37,812 nt of DNA from Cohnella sp. AR92 (lineage in GTDB: Bacteria > Bacillota > Bacilli > Paenibacillales > Paenibacillaceae): the NCBI RefSeq assembly GCF_003990975.1, contig NZ_RZJR01000027.1, positions 1-37,812 on the forward strand, given 5' to 3'. The first letter of the stretch is position 1. Each line of letters begins with the position of its first letter. The notes beneath the pieces are model-generated. The model did not search any database and was not told the origin of the DNA. It worked only from the letters and a program-made list of their open reading frames with translations. Of the stretch, positions 1-7,352 are shown in pieces. The translations under genes and the position numbers were made by a program.

Positions 1-332
1 CGCTAATAGCGGAGATTGGGGATGCAAAGCAGTTTGAAGATCCAAAACAGTTAGTTGCCTACGCAGGGCTGGATCCGAGTGTGCATAGTTCAGGTCAATT
101 CGTAGCGTCCAGCACTCGCATCACCAAACGCGGCTCTAAACGGCTACGACGCGCACTGTATTTGGCTGTACAATGCGGTATAAGAGGAAGTACGAACGAA
201 AGGCTACGAGCGTACTACGATAAGAAAAGACAAGAGGGCAAGCCCTACAAGGTGACGGTGATTGCTTGCGCCAACAAGCTATTGCATCACATATACGCCA
301 TCTTGAAGAAGGGCACGCCCTACACCGCATAA
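1..332 (+). CDS. IS110-family transposase, C-terminal part (cut by window edge)
   Basis: The reading frame is open from the first bases and runs to a stop at 330-332; only about the last 109 residues lie in the window. They match the C-terminal Transposase_20 (IS116/IS110/IS902) domain: a helix-hairpin-helix-like start reading GDAKQFEDPKQLVAYAGLDP, a serine-rich SSGQ stretch, then KRGSKRLRRALY and a lysine-rich tail. In IS110 elements this domain carries the serine thought to act in catalysis, together with an N-terminal DEDD RuvC-like domain that would lie upstream of the window. An internal GTG at 81 is not the true start, because the homology extends upstream of it. Whether the full element is intact cannot be judged from here. 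Confidence 0.85.
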   Translation, partial: LIAEIGDAKQFEDPKQLVAYAGLDPSVHSSGQFVASSTRITKRGSKRLRRALYLAVQCGIRGSTNERLRAYYDKKRQEGKPYKVTVIACANKLLHHIYAILKKGTPYTA

Positions 333-350
333 TCCATATTTAACCAACAT

Positions 351-373
351 CCTCCGAGCCAACGGAGGTTATT
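351..373 (+). terminator. Hairpin after the IS110 transposase
   Basis: CCTCCG and CGGAGG pair around a 6-base loop and are followed by TTATTT. It lies 18 bases after the transposase stop and may terminate it or mark the element end. The T run is short, so the call is weak. Confidence 0.4.
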
Positions 374-426
374 TGGCATGTACAGAATTATAACAAGGTT
401 TTTTCCTAAGACCAAGACGTCAAAGC

Positions 427-454
427 TTGACAAACATTAGCTGGTTTTTACATT
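427..454 (+). promoter_or_regulatory. Sigma-A-like promoter of the M50-like gene
   Basis: A perfect TTGACA at 427-432 is followed after 16 bases by TACATT at 449-454, 4 of 6 matches to TATAAT. The next gene starts about 55 bases downstream. It probably also serves the asparaginase gene. Confidence 0.5.
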
Positions 455-509
455 CGGCGCGCAATATGGGAAAATAAGAGAAAACGTTTAGCGAATGGAG
501 GCGAAAGAG

Positions 510-1238
510 ATGAACAAGTGGCTGATGTCGATCCTTTATCTGGTCGTTTCCATTTTCCTGACCCGGCTCATTCCCTTCTCTTCTTTCTTCCGCAATCTCG
601 ATACGATGATCCACGAATTCAGCCACGCCCTAATGGCTTTGCTCTTATCCGGCAGCGTTCTCAGCGTCGAACTTCATGCCGACCACAGCGGCGTGACCTA
701 CTTCCGGCTTGCCTCCTCCTGGAGCCATCTGCCCGTCGCTCTCTCCGGATACATAGGCGCTTCCTTGTTCGCCCTGCTTCTTTTCTACCTGCAATTCTCG
801 AAACGGCAGAAGCTCGGACTGATTCTCATGACGCTCATCGCCGCCGTCCTGCTCCTCTTCTATGTGCATTCGGGCTTCGGCGTTACCTGGCTGATCGGCT
901 TTATCGCTTTGAACGTTCTTGTCTACCTGCAGCGGAAGGACTGGATTCGCAACGGCTACTTCGGCTTGCTCGCGTTCCTCTCGCTGGAAGAGTCGGCGAT
1001 GGGTCCCTTCACGCTCGTCCTGAACTCCGTTCAGAACGGGAGAACGGCGGGCGACGCCTATTCGCTGGAGGAGATCACCGGCATCCCCGCGCTCATCTGG
1101 TCGGTCGGCTTCCTGATCGCCGCTCTTGCTTGCGTCGGGCGCTCGCTCCAGCTGTTCGGCCGCACCGTCAACGGACCTTCCTCCTCTCCCGCCAAACGCG
1201 GCACGGGAGCTTGGTCGAACAAGAGATTGGACGTATAA
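510..1238 (+). CDS. M50-like integral membrane metalloprotease
   Basis: A 242-residue polytopic membrane protein. A zinc-protease motif HEFSH (residues 35-39) sits at the end of the first hydrophobic segment, as in the M50B-like family of membrane proteases. About six hydrophobic segments follow, e.g. around residues 75-90, 98-118 and 123-137. A second metal ligand (usually an Asp in an NPDG-like motif) is not obvious, so proteolytic activity is not certain. The start is placed at ATG 510 because GGAGG at 497-501 lies 8 bases before it; the upstream ATG at 495 overlaps that ribosome binding site. A consensus promoter lies just upstream, and the asparaginase gene follows after 37 bases, probably in the same transcript. 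The substrate is unknown. Confidence 0.75.
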   Translation: MNKWLMSILYLVVSIFLTRLIPFSSFFRNLDTMIHEFSHALMALLLSGSVLSVELHADHSGVTYFRLASSWSHLPVALSGYIGASLFALLLFYLQFSKRQKLGLILMTLIAAVLLLFYVHSGFGVTWLIGFIALNVLVYLQRKDWIRNGYFGLLAFLSLEESAMGPFTLVLNSVQNGRTAGDAYSLEEITGIPALIWSVGFLIAALACVGRSLQLFGRTVNGPSSSPAKRGTGAWSNKRLDV

Positions 1239-1275
1239 TAGGGCGATAGGCGGATTGTAACAGGGGGAACATCTT

Positions 1276-2241
1276 ATGAGCACCATTAAACTTCTGACTA
1301 CCGGCGGCACGATCGCAATGTCCCACGATGCGAGCACGGGCAAGGTCGACCGTCCATCCAACCAAGTCTTATCCGGCTGGCTGAACGGGGAGATCGCTGT
1401 CGTCTCCGAGGACGTCTGCCACCGATCGAGTCCGCAGATGACCATCGTCGAGCTGAACGCCGTGCTTCAAGCGGTGCGCGACAGCCTTGCCGATCCCGGC
1501 ATCGACGGAGTCGTCGTCACTCACGGCACCGATACCTTGGAGGAGACGGCTTACTTCCTGGATCTGCAGCTGCCTTGGGGCAAGCCGGTGATCGTGACGG
1601 GGGCGATGCGAGCCTCCAACGAGGCCGGCACCGACGGGCCGGTCAACCTGATGAATGCCGTCTATGCGGCGGCAAGCGAAAGCTCGCGTTCGAAGGGCGT
1701 TCTCGTCGTCATGCAGGATCAAATCCACGCGGCGCGATACGTGACGAAGTCGCATACGTCCAGCCTGCTCGCGTTCCAATCGCCGGAATCGGGCCCGATC
1801 GGCTGGGTGCGGAACGGCAAGGCGGAATTCCGTTACGCTCCCGCTCCAGACACCGTCTATGGCGAAGCCTCCGTCTCCTCTCTCGGCTCCGTCATGCTGA
1901 TCAAAGCCGTTCTCGACATGGGGGCGGAGTGGATCGACTTCGCCATCGGGAAGGGAGCGAAGGGGATCGTGCTCGAAGCGTTCGGCCAAGGCAATGTCCC
2001 GCCTTCGCTGCTTCCCGGCATCAAGAGGGCGATCGCGGAAGGAGTCCCGGTCGTGCTCGTCAGCCGATGCATCGGGGGCGAGCCGCAGGGCACCTACGCC
2101 TACGAAGGCGGAGGCGCGATGCTGCAGGAGCTTGGCGTCGTCTTCGCCCGCGAGTTGAACGGGCCGAAGGCCCGTCTTAAGCTCGCCGTGCTTCTCGCTT
2201 CGGGGAAGAACGAGGCGGATATTCGAGCGGCATTCCAATAA
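1276..2241 (+). CDS. ansA: L-asparaginase, cytoplasmic type
   Basis: Hydrolyses L-asparagine to L-aspartate and ammonia. The 321-residue length fits bacterial asparaginase/glutaminase-family enzymes. Both catalytic threonine motifs are present: TTGGTIA near residue 8-14 and VVTHGTDTLEETA near residue 80. Later comes the conserved lysine region (YVTKSHTSSLLAF). There is no signal peptide, so the enzyme should act in the cytosol. A GGGGG ribosome binding site at about 1262 precedes the ATG. It follows the M50-like gene closely and ends at a long hairpin shared with the convergent chemoreceptor gene. Which of the AnsA and AnsB families it belongs to was judged only from the missing signal peptide. 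Confidence 0.92.
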   Translation: MSTIKLLTTGGTIAMSHDASTGKVDRPSNQVLSGWLNGEIAVVSEDVCHRSSPQMTIVELNAVLQAVRDSLADPGIDGVVVTHGTDTLEETAYFLDLQLPWGKPVIVTGAMRASNEAGTDGPVNLMNAVYAAASESSRSKGVLVVMQDQIHAARYVTKSHTSSLLAFQSPESGPIGWVRNGKAEFRYAPAPDTVYGEASVSSLGSVMLIKAVLDMGAEWIDFAIGKGAKGIVLEAFGQGNVPPSLLPGIKRAIAEGVPVVLVSRCIGGEPQGTYAYEGGGAMLQELGVVFARELNGPKARLKLAVLLASGKNEADIRAAFQ

Positions 2242-2246
2242 GGCAG

Positions 2247-2293
2247 GCAGGGCCCGGTCCGGCAAGCGTTCATCGCTGCCGACCGGGCCCTGC
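2247..2293. terminator. Bidirectional terminator between asparaginase and chemoreceptor genes
   Basis: GCAGGGCCCGGTC at 2247-2259 pairs perfectly with 2281-2293; an inner GGCA/TGCC stem extends it. It lies between two convergent stop codons (2241 and 2300). T runs are poor on both sides. Confidence 0.7.
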
Positions 2294-2299
2294 TTATCG

Positions 2300-4195
2300 T
2301 TAACGGTATTTGAACATCTCGACGGAGCCGTTCAGCTTCTCCGCCAGATTCGCCAGCTCCTGGGAAGCGGCCGCCGTCTCTTCGGCTGCCGCAGCGGCTT
2401 CTTCGCTGATCGCCGCGACCGATTCGATCTCCCTCATCATGTCCGAGGCTCTTGACGCCTGGCTCGTGCAGGATGTCGAGATCTCGTTCACCTTCAGGGA
2501 GGTCTCGTTTACCTTCCGGACGATATCCTCGAAGGAGAGCCGCGCCTGCTCGAACTGCGCCAGGCCCTCGCCGACGGAAGTCGAGCAATTCGAGGTGCTG
2601 TTCTGCATCCCCCGGATGATCCCCGCTATCTGCTTCGTCGCCGCCCCGCTGCGCTCGGCCAGCTTCCTCACCTCATTGGCGACCACCGCGAAGCCCTTGC
2701 CTTGCTCTCCCGCCCGCGCCGCTTCGATAGCCGCGTTCAGGGCCAGCAGGTTCGTCTGTTCCGCGATCTCGTTGATCACTTCGATAATATCGCCGATGCG
2801 GGAAGAATCCTGCTCCAACAATTCCATCTGCCGATTGACCTGCTCCATCTTCTCGATGCTGCCGCCGATCATCCGGTTGCCTTCCGTCGCGATGGATACC
2901 GTCGTCTGCGACAGCCCCTTCGCTTCGTTCGCGTTGGATGCGACCTGCTGGATCGACGAATCGAGCTCTTCGAACAGGTGAGCCATCGTTCTCGCCCGAT
3001 CCGCTTGGTCGACGCTCCCCGTCGCCACCTCTTCCGTGCTGGCGGTAATCTGCTGCGAAGAAGAAGCGACGCTCATGGCCGCTTCGTTCACCTGCCCGAT
3101 CGTCGTCGACAAGGAGGCCAGCATCTCGTTCATGTTCTCGCCGAGCGTCCCCAGCTCGTCCTTCGAAGCGATGCTGAGCCTCGGCCGCAGATCTCCCTGC
3201 GCGAGCTGCTTGACAATGCCGGAGATCTTCACGATCGGCCTGGCGTTGTTGCGTCCGAACGCATAAGCAAGCGCAAGGACGGCAAGCGTGACGATGGAAG
3301 CCGCGACGATCATGATCTTCATCATCCGCATGACGGGTGCCATCGCTTCGCTGCTCGGTTCCGCCAAGAGCACCGTGAAGCCGTTCCGGGTCGTCGTCGC
3401 GAAGCCAAGCTTCTCGACTCCCTTGAACGTATACTCGTAATTGACGCTTTCGCCTGCGGCTGCTTTATGATAGGCCTCCGTCAAACGGGGAATTCCCATC
3501 TCTTCGACCGTCTTCTTCAGAGCGATCTCGGGGTCCGGATGATAGACGATCAAGCCGTTGTGATCGGCCATTAGGGCATAACCGGAACTGCCGATCTTCA
3601 CCTGATTGAATTCCGCGCTGAATTGGGTTATCGGATAGCTTGTCGCATAGAAGCCGTATGCGCGGCCGTCTTGCAGGAGCGGAATCGCGAACGCGATTAC
3701 CAGTTGGGAGGGATCCGTCACGGATACGATCGGATCGGAGATATAGGTCTTGCCTTCGGCAACCGATGGGATATAGGGCCGCTTGGTCAAATCTTGGGGT
3801 TTGCCTTTGTCGTCATAGGCGGTCCGTCCGCTCGGATCGAGAGAGAACGCCGCTCCCGCGAATTCGGGATTCGCGCGCACGAACCGGGTAATGAGCTCTT
3901 GATGCATCTTCGCGTCCGTTCCGAAGGTCTCCCCCACCTTCGCCAGCGCCTCCAGCTTCTGCAGCTTCCCCTGAATCTCCAGATCGACCTTCTGCGCGAT
4001 CGTCTGGCCCTCCAGGGCCAGTTCTTTCTCAATCTGATCCTTCGTCGCCTTGGAGTTCGGAATATACATCGCCAGAGACATGGAAACGACGATCAGGATG
4101 GAGATGAGCAGCGTGGACAGCATGTAGCGGACAGCCAGCTTTCTGATGACGAACAACTGCTTTAAGGACCGTTTCTTGTTTACGATCGGTTGCAT
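2300..4195 (-). CDS. Methyl-accepting chemotaxis protein with Cache sensor domain
   Basis: A 631-residue transmembrane chemoreceptor. In order: a cytoplasmic basic N-terminus, TM1 at about 24-46, an extracellular dCache-like sensor to about residue 285 (including GYALMADHNGLIVYHPDP, typical of Cache domains), TM2 at about 293-315, a HAMP domain, and a signalling coiled coil. The kinase-contact tip is the classic motif containing EQTNLLALNAAIEAARAGEQ near residue 480-510. It would relay ligand binding to CheA/CheW. GGAGGAAGG lies just upstream of the ATG. No CheA or CheW is near, so it is an orphan receptor gene. The ligand cannot be read from the sequence; many dCache domains bind amino acids or other small molecules. 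Confidence 0.93.
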   Translation of the reverse strand: MQPIVNKKRSLKQLFVIRKLAVRYMLSTLLISILIVVSMSLAMYIPNSKATKDQIEKELALEGQTIAQKVDLEIQGKLQKLEALAKVGETFGTDAKMHQELITRFVRANPEFAGAAFSLDPSGRTAYDDKGKPQDLTKRPYIPSVAEGKTYISDPIVSVTDPSQLVIAFAIPLLQDGRAYGFYATSYPITQFSAEFNQVKIGSSGYALMADHNGLIVYHPDPEIALKKTVEEMGIPRLTEAYHKAAAGESVNYEYTFKGVEKLGFATTTRNGFTVLLAEPSSEAMAPVMRMMKIMIVAASIVTLAVLALAYAFGRNNARPIVKISGIVKQLAQGDLRPRLSIASKDELGTLGENMNEMLASLSTTIGQVNEAAMSVASSSQQITASTEEVATGSVDQADRARTMAHLFEELDSSIQQVASNANEAKGLSQTTVSIATEGNRMIGGSIEKMEQVNRQMELLEQDSSRIGDIIEVINEIAEQTNLLALNAAIEAARAGEQGKGFAVVANEVRKLAERSGAATKQIAGIIRGMQNSTSNCSTSVGEGLAQFEQARLSFEDIVRKVNETSLKVNEISTSCTSQASRASDMMREIESVAAISEEAAAAAEETAAASQELANLAEKLNGSVEMFKYR

Positions 4196-4648
4196 GCGAA
4201 CCTTCCTCCGTCTAAGTGGAATTCTCCTTGTAGACCTTGCCCTTCTTAGCAGATTACAAATGCCGGCTCTCGATGTCCCGTTATGTATGCCGTTGCCAAC
4301 ATCTCGATTCTAGGGGCAATGTATTAGGAAAATTAAGCCGTGATTATTTTAGGATTATTAAGAAATTCTCCGAGGATTGCTAGCCATGGAAGATTCGGGG
4401 CGGACAGTTGTTTGCAAAATCCCGAACTGCTCCCGTACCCTCGACAATCTTCCCTAACAAGTGTTAGACAGCCGTTTGAATCCCTAACAGTTGCCGGTAC
4501 GCGCAAATTCATGCGCCATCCGATTGCTCTCATCCTACTTCCTGTCAAAATATCCCTATCCCTGTCTTGGGATAATTCCCCTTTACCCGGAACCAATCCA
4601 TTGTATAATGAGGGCAAATATGTCGAAAAACCACGAAGCGGGTGTCGA
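4196..4648. other. Divergent intergenic region between chemoreceptor and hybrid kinase
   Basis: 453 bases without a convincing gene. Open frames continue into it from the hybrid kinase, but they lack a ribosome binding site and sit upstream of the likely promoter at 4582. The region is AT-richer than its neighbours. At 4454-4467 lies an inverted repeat CTAACA-AG-TGTTAG, and a further CCCTAACA occurs at 4482-4489. This could be an operator, but nothing links it to a known regulator. Confidence 0.5.
4582..4609 (+). promoter_or_regulatory. Sigma-A-like promoter of the hybrid kinase gene
   Basis: TTTACC at 4582-4587 (4 of 6 matches to TTGACA), a 16-base spacer and a perfect TATAAT at 4604-4609. 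Its position 40 bases before ATG 4649 argues against the longer open frame that begins at 4340. Confidence 0.6.
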
Positions 4649-7288
4649 ATGGGATTCCTCTATTATTTCGCTCAATGCAGCGCCTTGATGATCAGTTTCG
4701 TTTTTATCCTGAGGTGGATCTTTCCCTACTCCTCCAAGCTGTCCCCGCGAACGCGATCGCTCCTCTTCGGTCTGATCTTCGGCGTCATGGGCGTCTTCGC
4801 CATGCTCACCCCTTACAAAACGAGTTTGCTCCTCGACGTGCGGCTCGAATGCATCTACTTCTCCAGCGTGTTCGGAGGGCCGCTGTCCGTGCTGCTGACC
4901 TCCGTTATCCTCGGGGTGTACAGGCTGTTCCTCGGAGGCTCCGTTCTGATCGGCATCTGCCTGATCGCGAGCGGCACCCTCATCAGCCTTGCCGCTTATT
5001 ACGTCCGCCTCCGCTACCCCCGTCTACTGGACAAGTACTCCATTCTGGTCGGCCTTCTGCTCGGTGTCCAATCGATCATCTGGGTCTATATCGGGCCTTT
5101 TGAAGTGGCTGACTGGTACTTCCGAGACTATTACCTGCCTTATGCCCTTTTCCATACGCTAGCGATTCCGTTCTTCTATTCTCTAATCTCCTATGCCATC
5201 AAGAGATTCGAGATCGAGAAGCAGCTCCGGGACAGCGAAGCCTCTCTGCTACACTATAAGGACAATCTGGAAGAACTGGTCGAGGCTCGTACGTTGGAGC
5301 TGGCGGCCAAGAACAAGCAGCTCAAGGAAGCGAAGGAAGCGGCGGAGACGGCGAACCGGACCAAGGGGGAATTCTTGGCCAATATGAGCCACGAGATCCG
5401 TACTCCTCTGAATGCCGTGATCGGGCTAAGCCACCTGCTGCAACGAACGGAGTTGACCGAACAGCAGCAGGGGTACGTCGACAAGACCCTTCTCTCCGCC
5501 AAGAATCTGCTGTCTCTTATCAATGACGTGCTGGACTTCTCGAAGATCGAAGCCGGCAAGGTCACGCTCGAGCGGATCGAATTCGATCTGTACGAGGTGC
5601 TGAACCAAATCTCGAACCTGGTCGGCTTCAAGGCTTACGACAAAGGGCTCAAACTGAGCTTCTCGATTCACCACGAGGTTCCGCAGATGCTGATCGGCGA
5701 CCCGTTCCGCTTGATCCAAGTGCTGCTGAACCTGTCCAACAACGCGGTGAAGTTCACCGATCGGGGAGAGATCTCCTTCGAGGCGAGCGTGTTGGAGAAG
5801 GACGACAGCGGGTACCTTCTTGAGTTCGCCGTGAGAGATACGGGGATCGGGATTCCGAAGGAGCAGCACCATAAGCTGTTCCGCGAGTTTACCCAGACCG
5901 ACATGTCGATCACGCGCGTCTATGGCGGAACAGGGCTGGGCCTTGTCATTAGCAAGAACCTAGTCCAGCTCATGGGGGGCGGCATCAAGGCGGAGAGCGA
6001 GGAAGGTCGGGGAAGCCGGTTCGTCTTCACCGCGCGGTTCGGACGCTATGAAGGCTCGGCGTTCATGGACAAGATGGAGAATGCTCCGCTGCAGGCCCTT
6101 CGAGTCTTGACTATCTGCGACAACGCCGAGATGAAGCTCGTCATGAAGAGCCAGCTGGAGCAGATCGGCTTCGTCATCCATTCGGTCGAGACCGGCGCCG
6201 AAGCGATAGCGCTTCTGCTTCGAGGGGAACGCTACGACCTGGTGCTTATCGATTGGAAGCTGCGGAGCGAGAACGCGGTCCGGCTGTCCGAGCAGCTGAA
6301 GAGCGAGGCACGGGAAGGGGTTCCGATCATCGTGCTCGTCAGCGCCTACCATGAGCCCGAGTGGGAATCTCTCGTACAGTCGTCAGCCATCGAGAAGGTT
6401 CTCCATTACCCGATGAGCCAGTCGCAGCTCTACAATGAGATGGTCGTCCTGTTCCAGGAGCACTTCGTCAGGAAGCAGAACCTGAAGGAAGCCGACCGGT
6501 CCGAGAAATTCGCCGCGCTCCATCACTCTACGTTACTGCTGGTCGAAGACAACGAGATCAATCAGCAGGTCGCCCTCGAGCTGCTTAAGGACGTAGGCGC
6601 CCGCGTCGATGTCGCCTCGAACGGACTTGAAGCGGTCAAGCTTGCGGAGAATACTCGTTACGACGCTATTCTTATGGACCTCCAGATGCCGGTGATGAGC
6701 GGCTACGAAGCGGCCCGGAAGATCCGCGGAGGCGGAATGTGCGCGGAAGCTCCGATCATCGCGATGACCGCCGACGCTTTGAAGAGCGTCGAGGATGAAG
6801 TGTATCGAGCGGGGATGAACGCGCATATCACCAAGCCGTTCGATCCGATCCAATTGTTCGGCGTGCTGCAGCGGATGATTCGATCCTCGAGAGCCGGCGG
6901 CCGCCCGACGGAGTCGCCGGCCGGTCCACTGCCCGAGCAGACGCTGCCGGATCTGCCGGGCCTGGACGTGATCGCTTCGATCAAGCGGCTGAACCGGAAT
7001 CGTGAGCTGTATCTGAGAATATTGCGGACGTTCGAACAGCGGAACTCCGAGTCGATCGAGGAGATACGGGACGCGCTGCGAAGAGAGGACAAAGAGGCTG
7101 CCCTCCTTTTCGTTCATTCCTTGAAAGGAGTCGCCGCCAACATCGGCGCTTCGGGATTGGCCGAGGCGACCGTACTTCTCGAAGACTCGATCAAGGAGGA
7201 CGATGCGGACGGAACGGAACGCCATTTGCAGGAGACCGCCGATCGATTGAACGTTGTCCTTCGGTCGATTTCTCAGTTGGTTCATTGA
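4649..7288 (+). CDS. LytS-like hybrid sensor histidine kinase with two receiver domains and HPt
   Basis: An 879-residue phosphorelay kinase. The N-terminal 190 residues form a 5TM-5TMR_LYT-type membrane sensor (hydrophobic helices with basic turns), as in LytS/YehU kinases. A coiled coil follows, then HisKA with His248 in NMSHEIRTPLN, and a HATPase domain at about 345-460 (N box NLSNNAVKF, G boxes DTGIGIP and GGTGLGL). REC1 (about 484-600) keeps the aspartate (Asp535 in LIDWKL) but lacks the usual acidic pair and the KP lysine, where it reads HYPMS. REC2 (about 628-745) is complete, with Asp677. A C-terminal HPt domain holds His823 in FVHSLKGVAANIGA. No DNA-binding output is fused, so phosphate probably passes from HPt to a separate regulator. 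The start at 4649 has a weak ribosome binding site but fits the promoter and the first membrane helix. Confidence 0.88.
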   Translation: MGFLYYFAQCSALMISFVFILRWIFPYSSKLSPRTRSLLFGLIFGVMGVFAMLTPYKTSLLLDVRLECIYFSSVFGGPLSVLLTSVILGVYRLFLGGSVLIGICLIASGTLISLAAYYVRLRYPRLLDKYSILVGLLLGVQSIIWVYIGPFEVADWYFRDYYLPYALFHTLAIPFFYSLISYAIKRFEIEKQLRDSEASLLHYKDNLEELVEARTLELAAKNKQLKEAKEAAETANRTKGEFLANMSHEIRTPLNAVIGLSHLLQRTELTEQQQGYVDKTLLSAKNLLSLINDVLDFSKIEAGKVTLERIEFDLYEVLNQISNLVGFKAYDKGLKLSFSIHHEVPQMLIGDPFRLIQVLLNLSNNAVKFTDRGEISFEASVLEKDDSGYLLEFAVRDTGIGIPKEQHHKLFREFTQTDMSITRVYGGTGLGLVISKNLVQLMGGGIKAESEEGRGSRFVFTARFGRYEGSAFMDKMENAPLQALRVLTICDNAEMKLVMKSQLEQIGFVIHSVETGAEAIALLLRGERYDLVLIDWKLRSENAVRLSEQLKSEAREGVPIIVLVSAYHEPEWESLVQSSAIEKVLHYPMSQSQLYNEMVVLFQEHFVRKQNLKEADRSEKFAALHHSTLLLVEDNEINQQVALELLKDVGARVDVASNGLEAVKLAENTRYDAILMDLQMPVMSGYEAARKIRGGGMCAEAPIIAMTADALKSVEDEVYRAGMNAHITKPFDPIQLFGVLQRMIRSSRAGGRPTESPAGPLPEQTLPDLPGLDVIASIKRLNRNRELYLRILRTFEQRNSESIEEIRDALRREDKEAALLFVHSLKGVAANIGASGLAEATVLLEDSIKEDDADGTERHLQETADRLNVVLRSISQLVH

Positions 7289-7304
7289 CTCCTATTACAT
7301 GACA

Positions 7305-7339
7305 AATGGCGGCACGGGGAAGAGTCCCGTGCCGCCATT
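7305..7339. terminator. Bidirectional terminator between hybrid kinase and Cthe_2159-like gene
   Basis: A perfect 14-bp stem: 7305-7318 (AATGGCGGCACGGG) pairs with 7326-7339 around a 7-base loop. It separates two convergent genes (stops at 7288 and 7353). Confidence 0.8.
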
Positions 7340-7352
7340 CTCTGTCGTTGCC

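Noticed and set aside
4340..4648. N-terminal extension of the hybrid kinase reading frame
   Set aside because: It lies upstream of a good TATAAT promoter, has no ribosome binding site and carries no domain; the membrane sensor begins at 4649.
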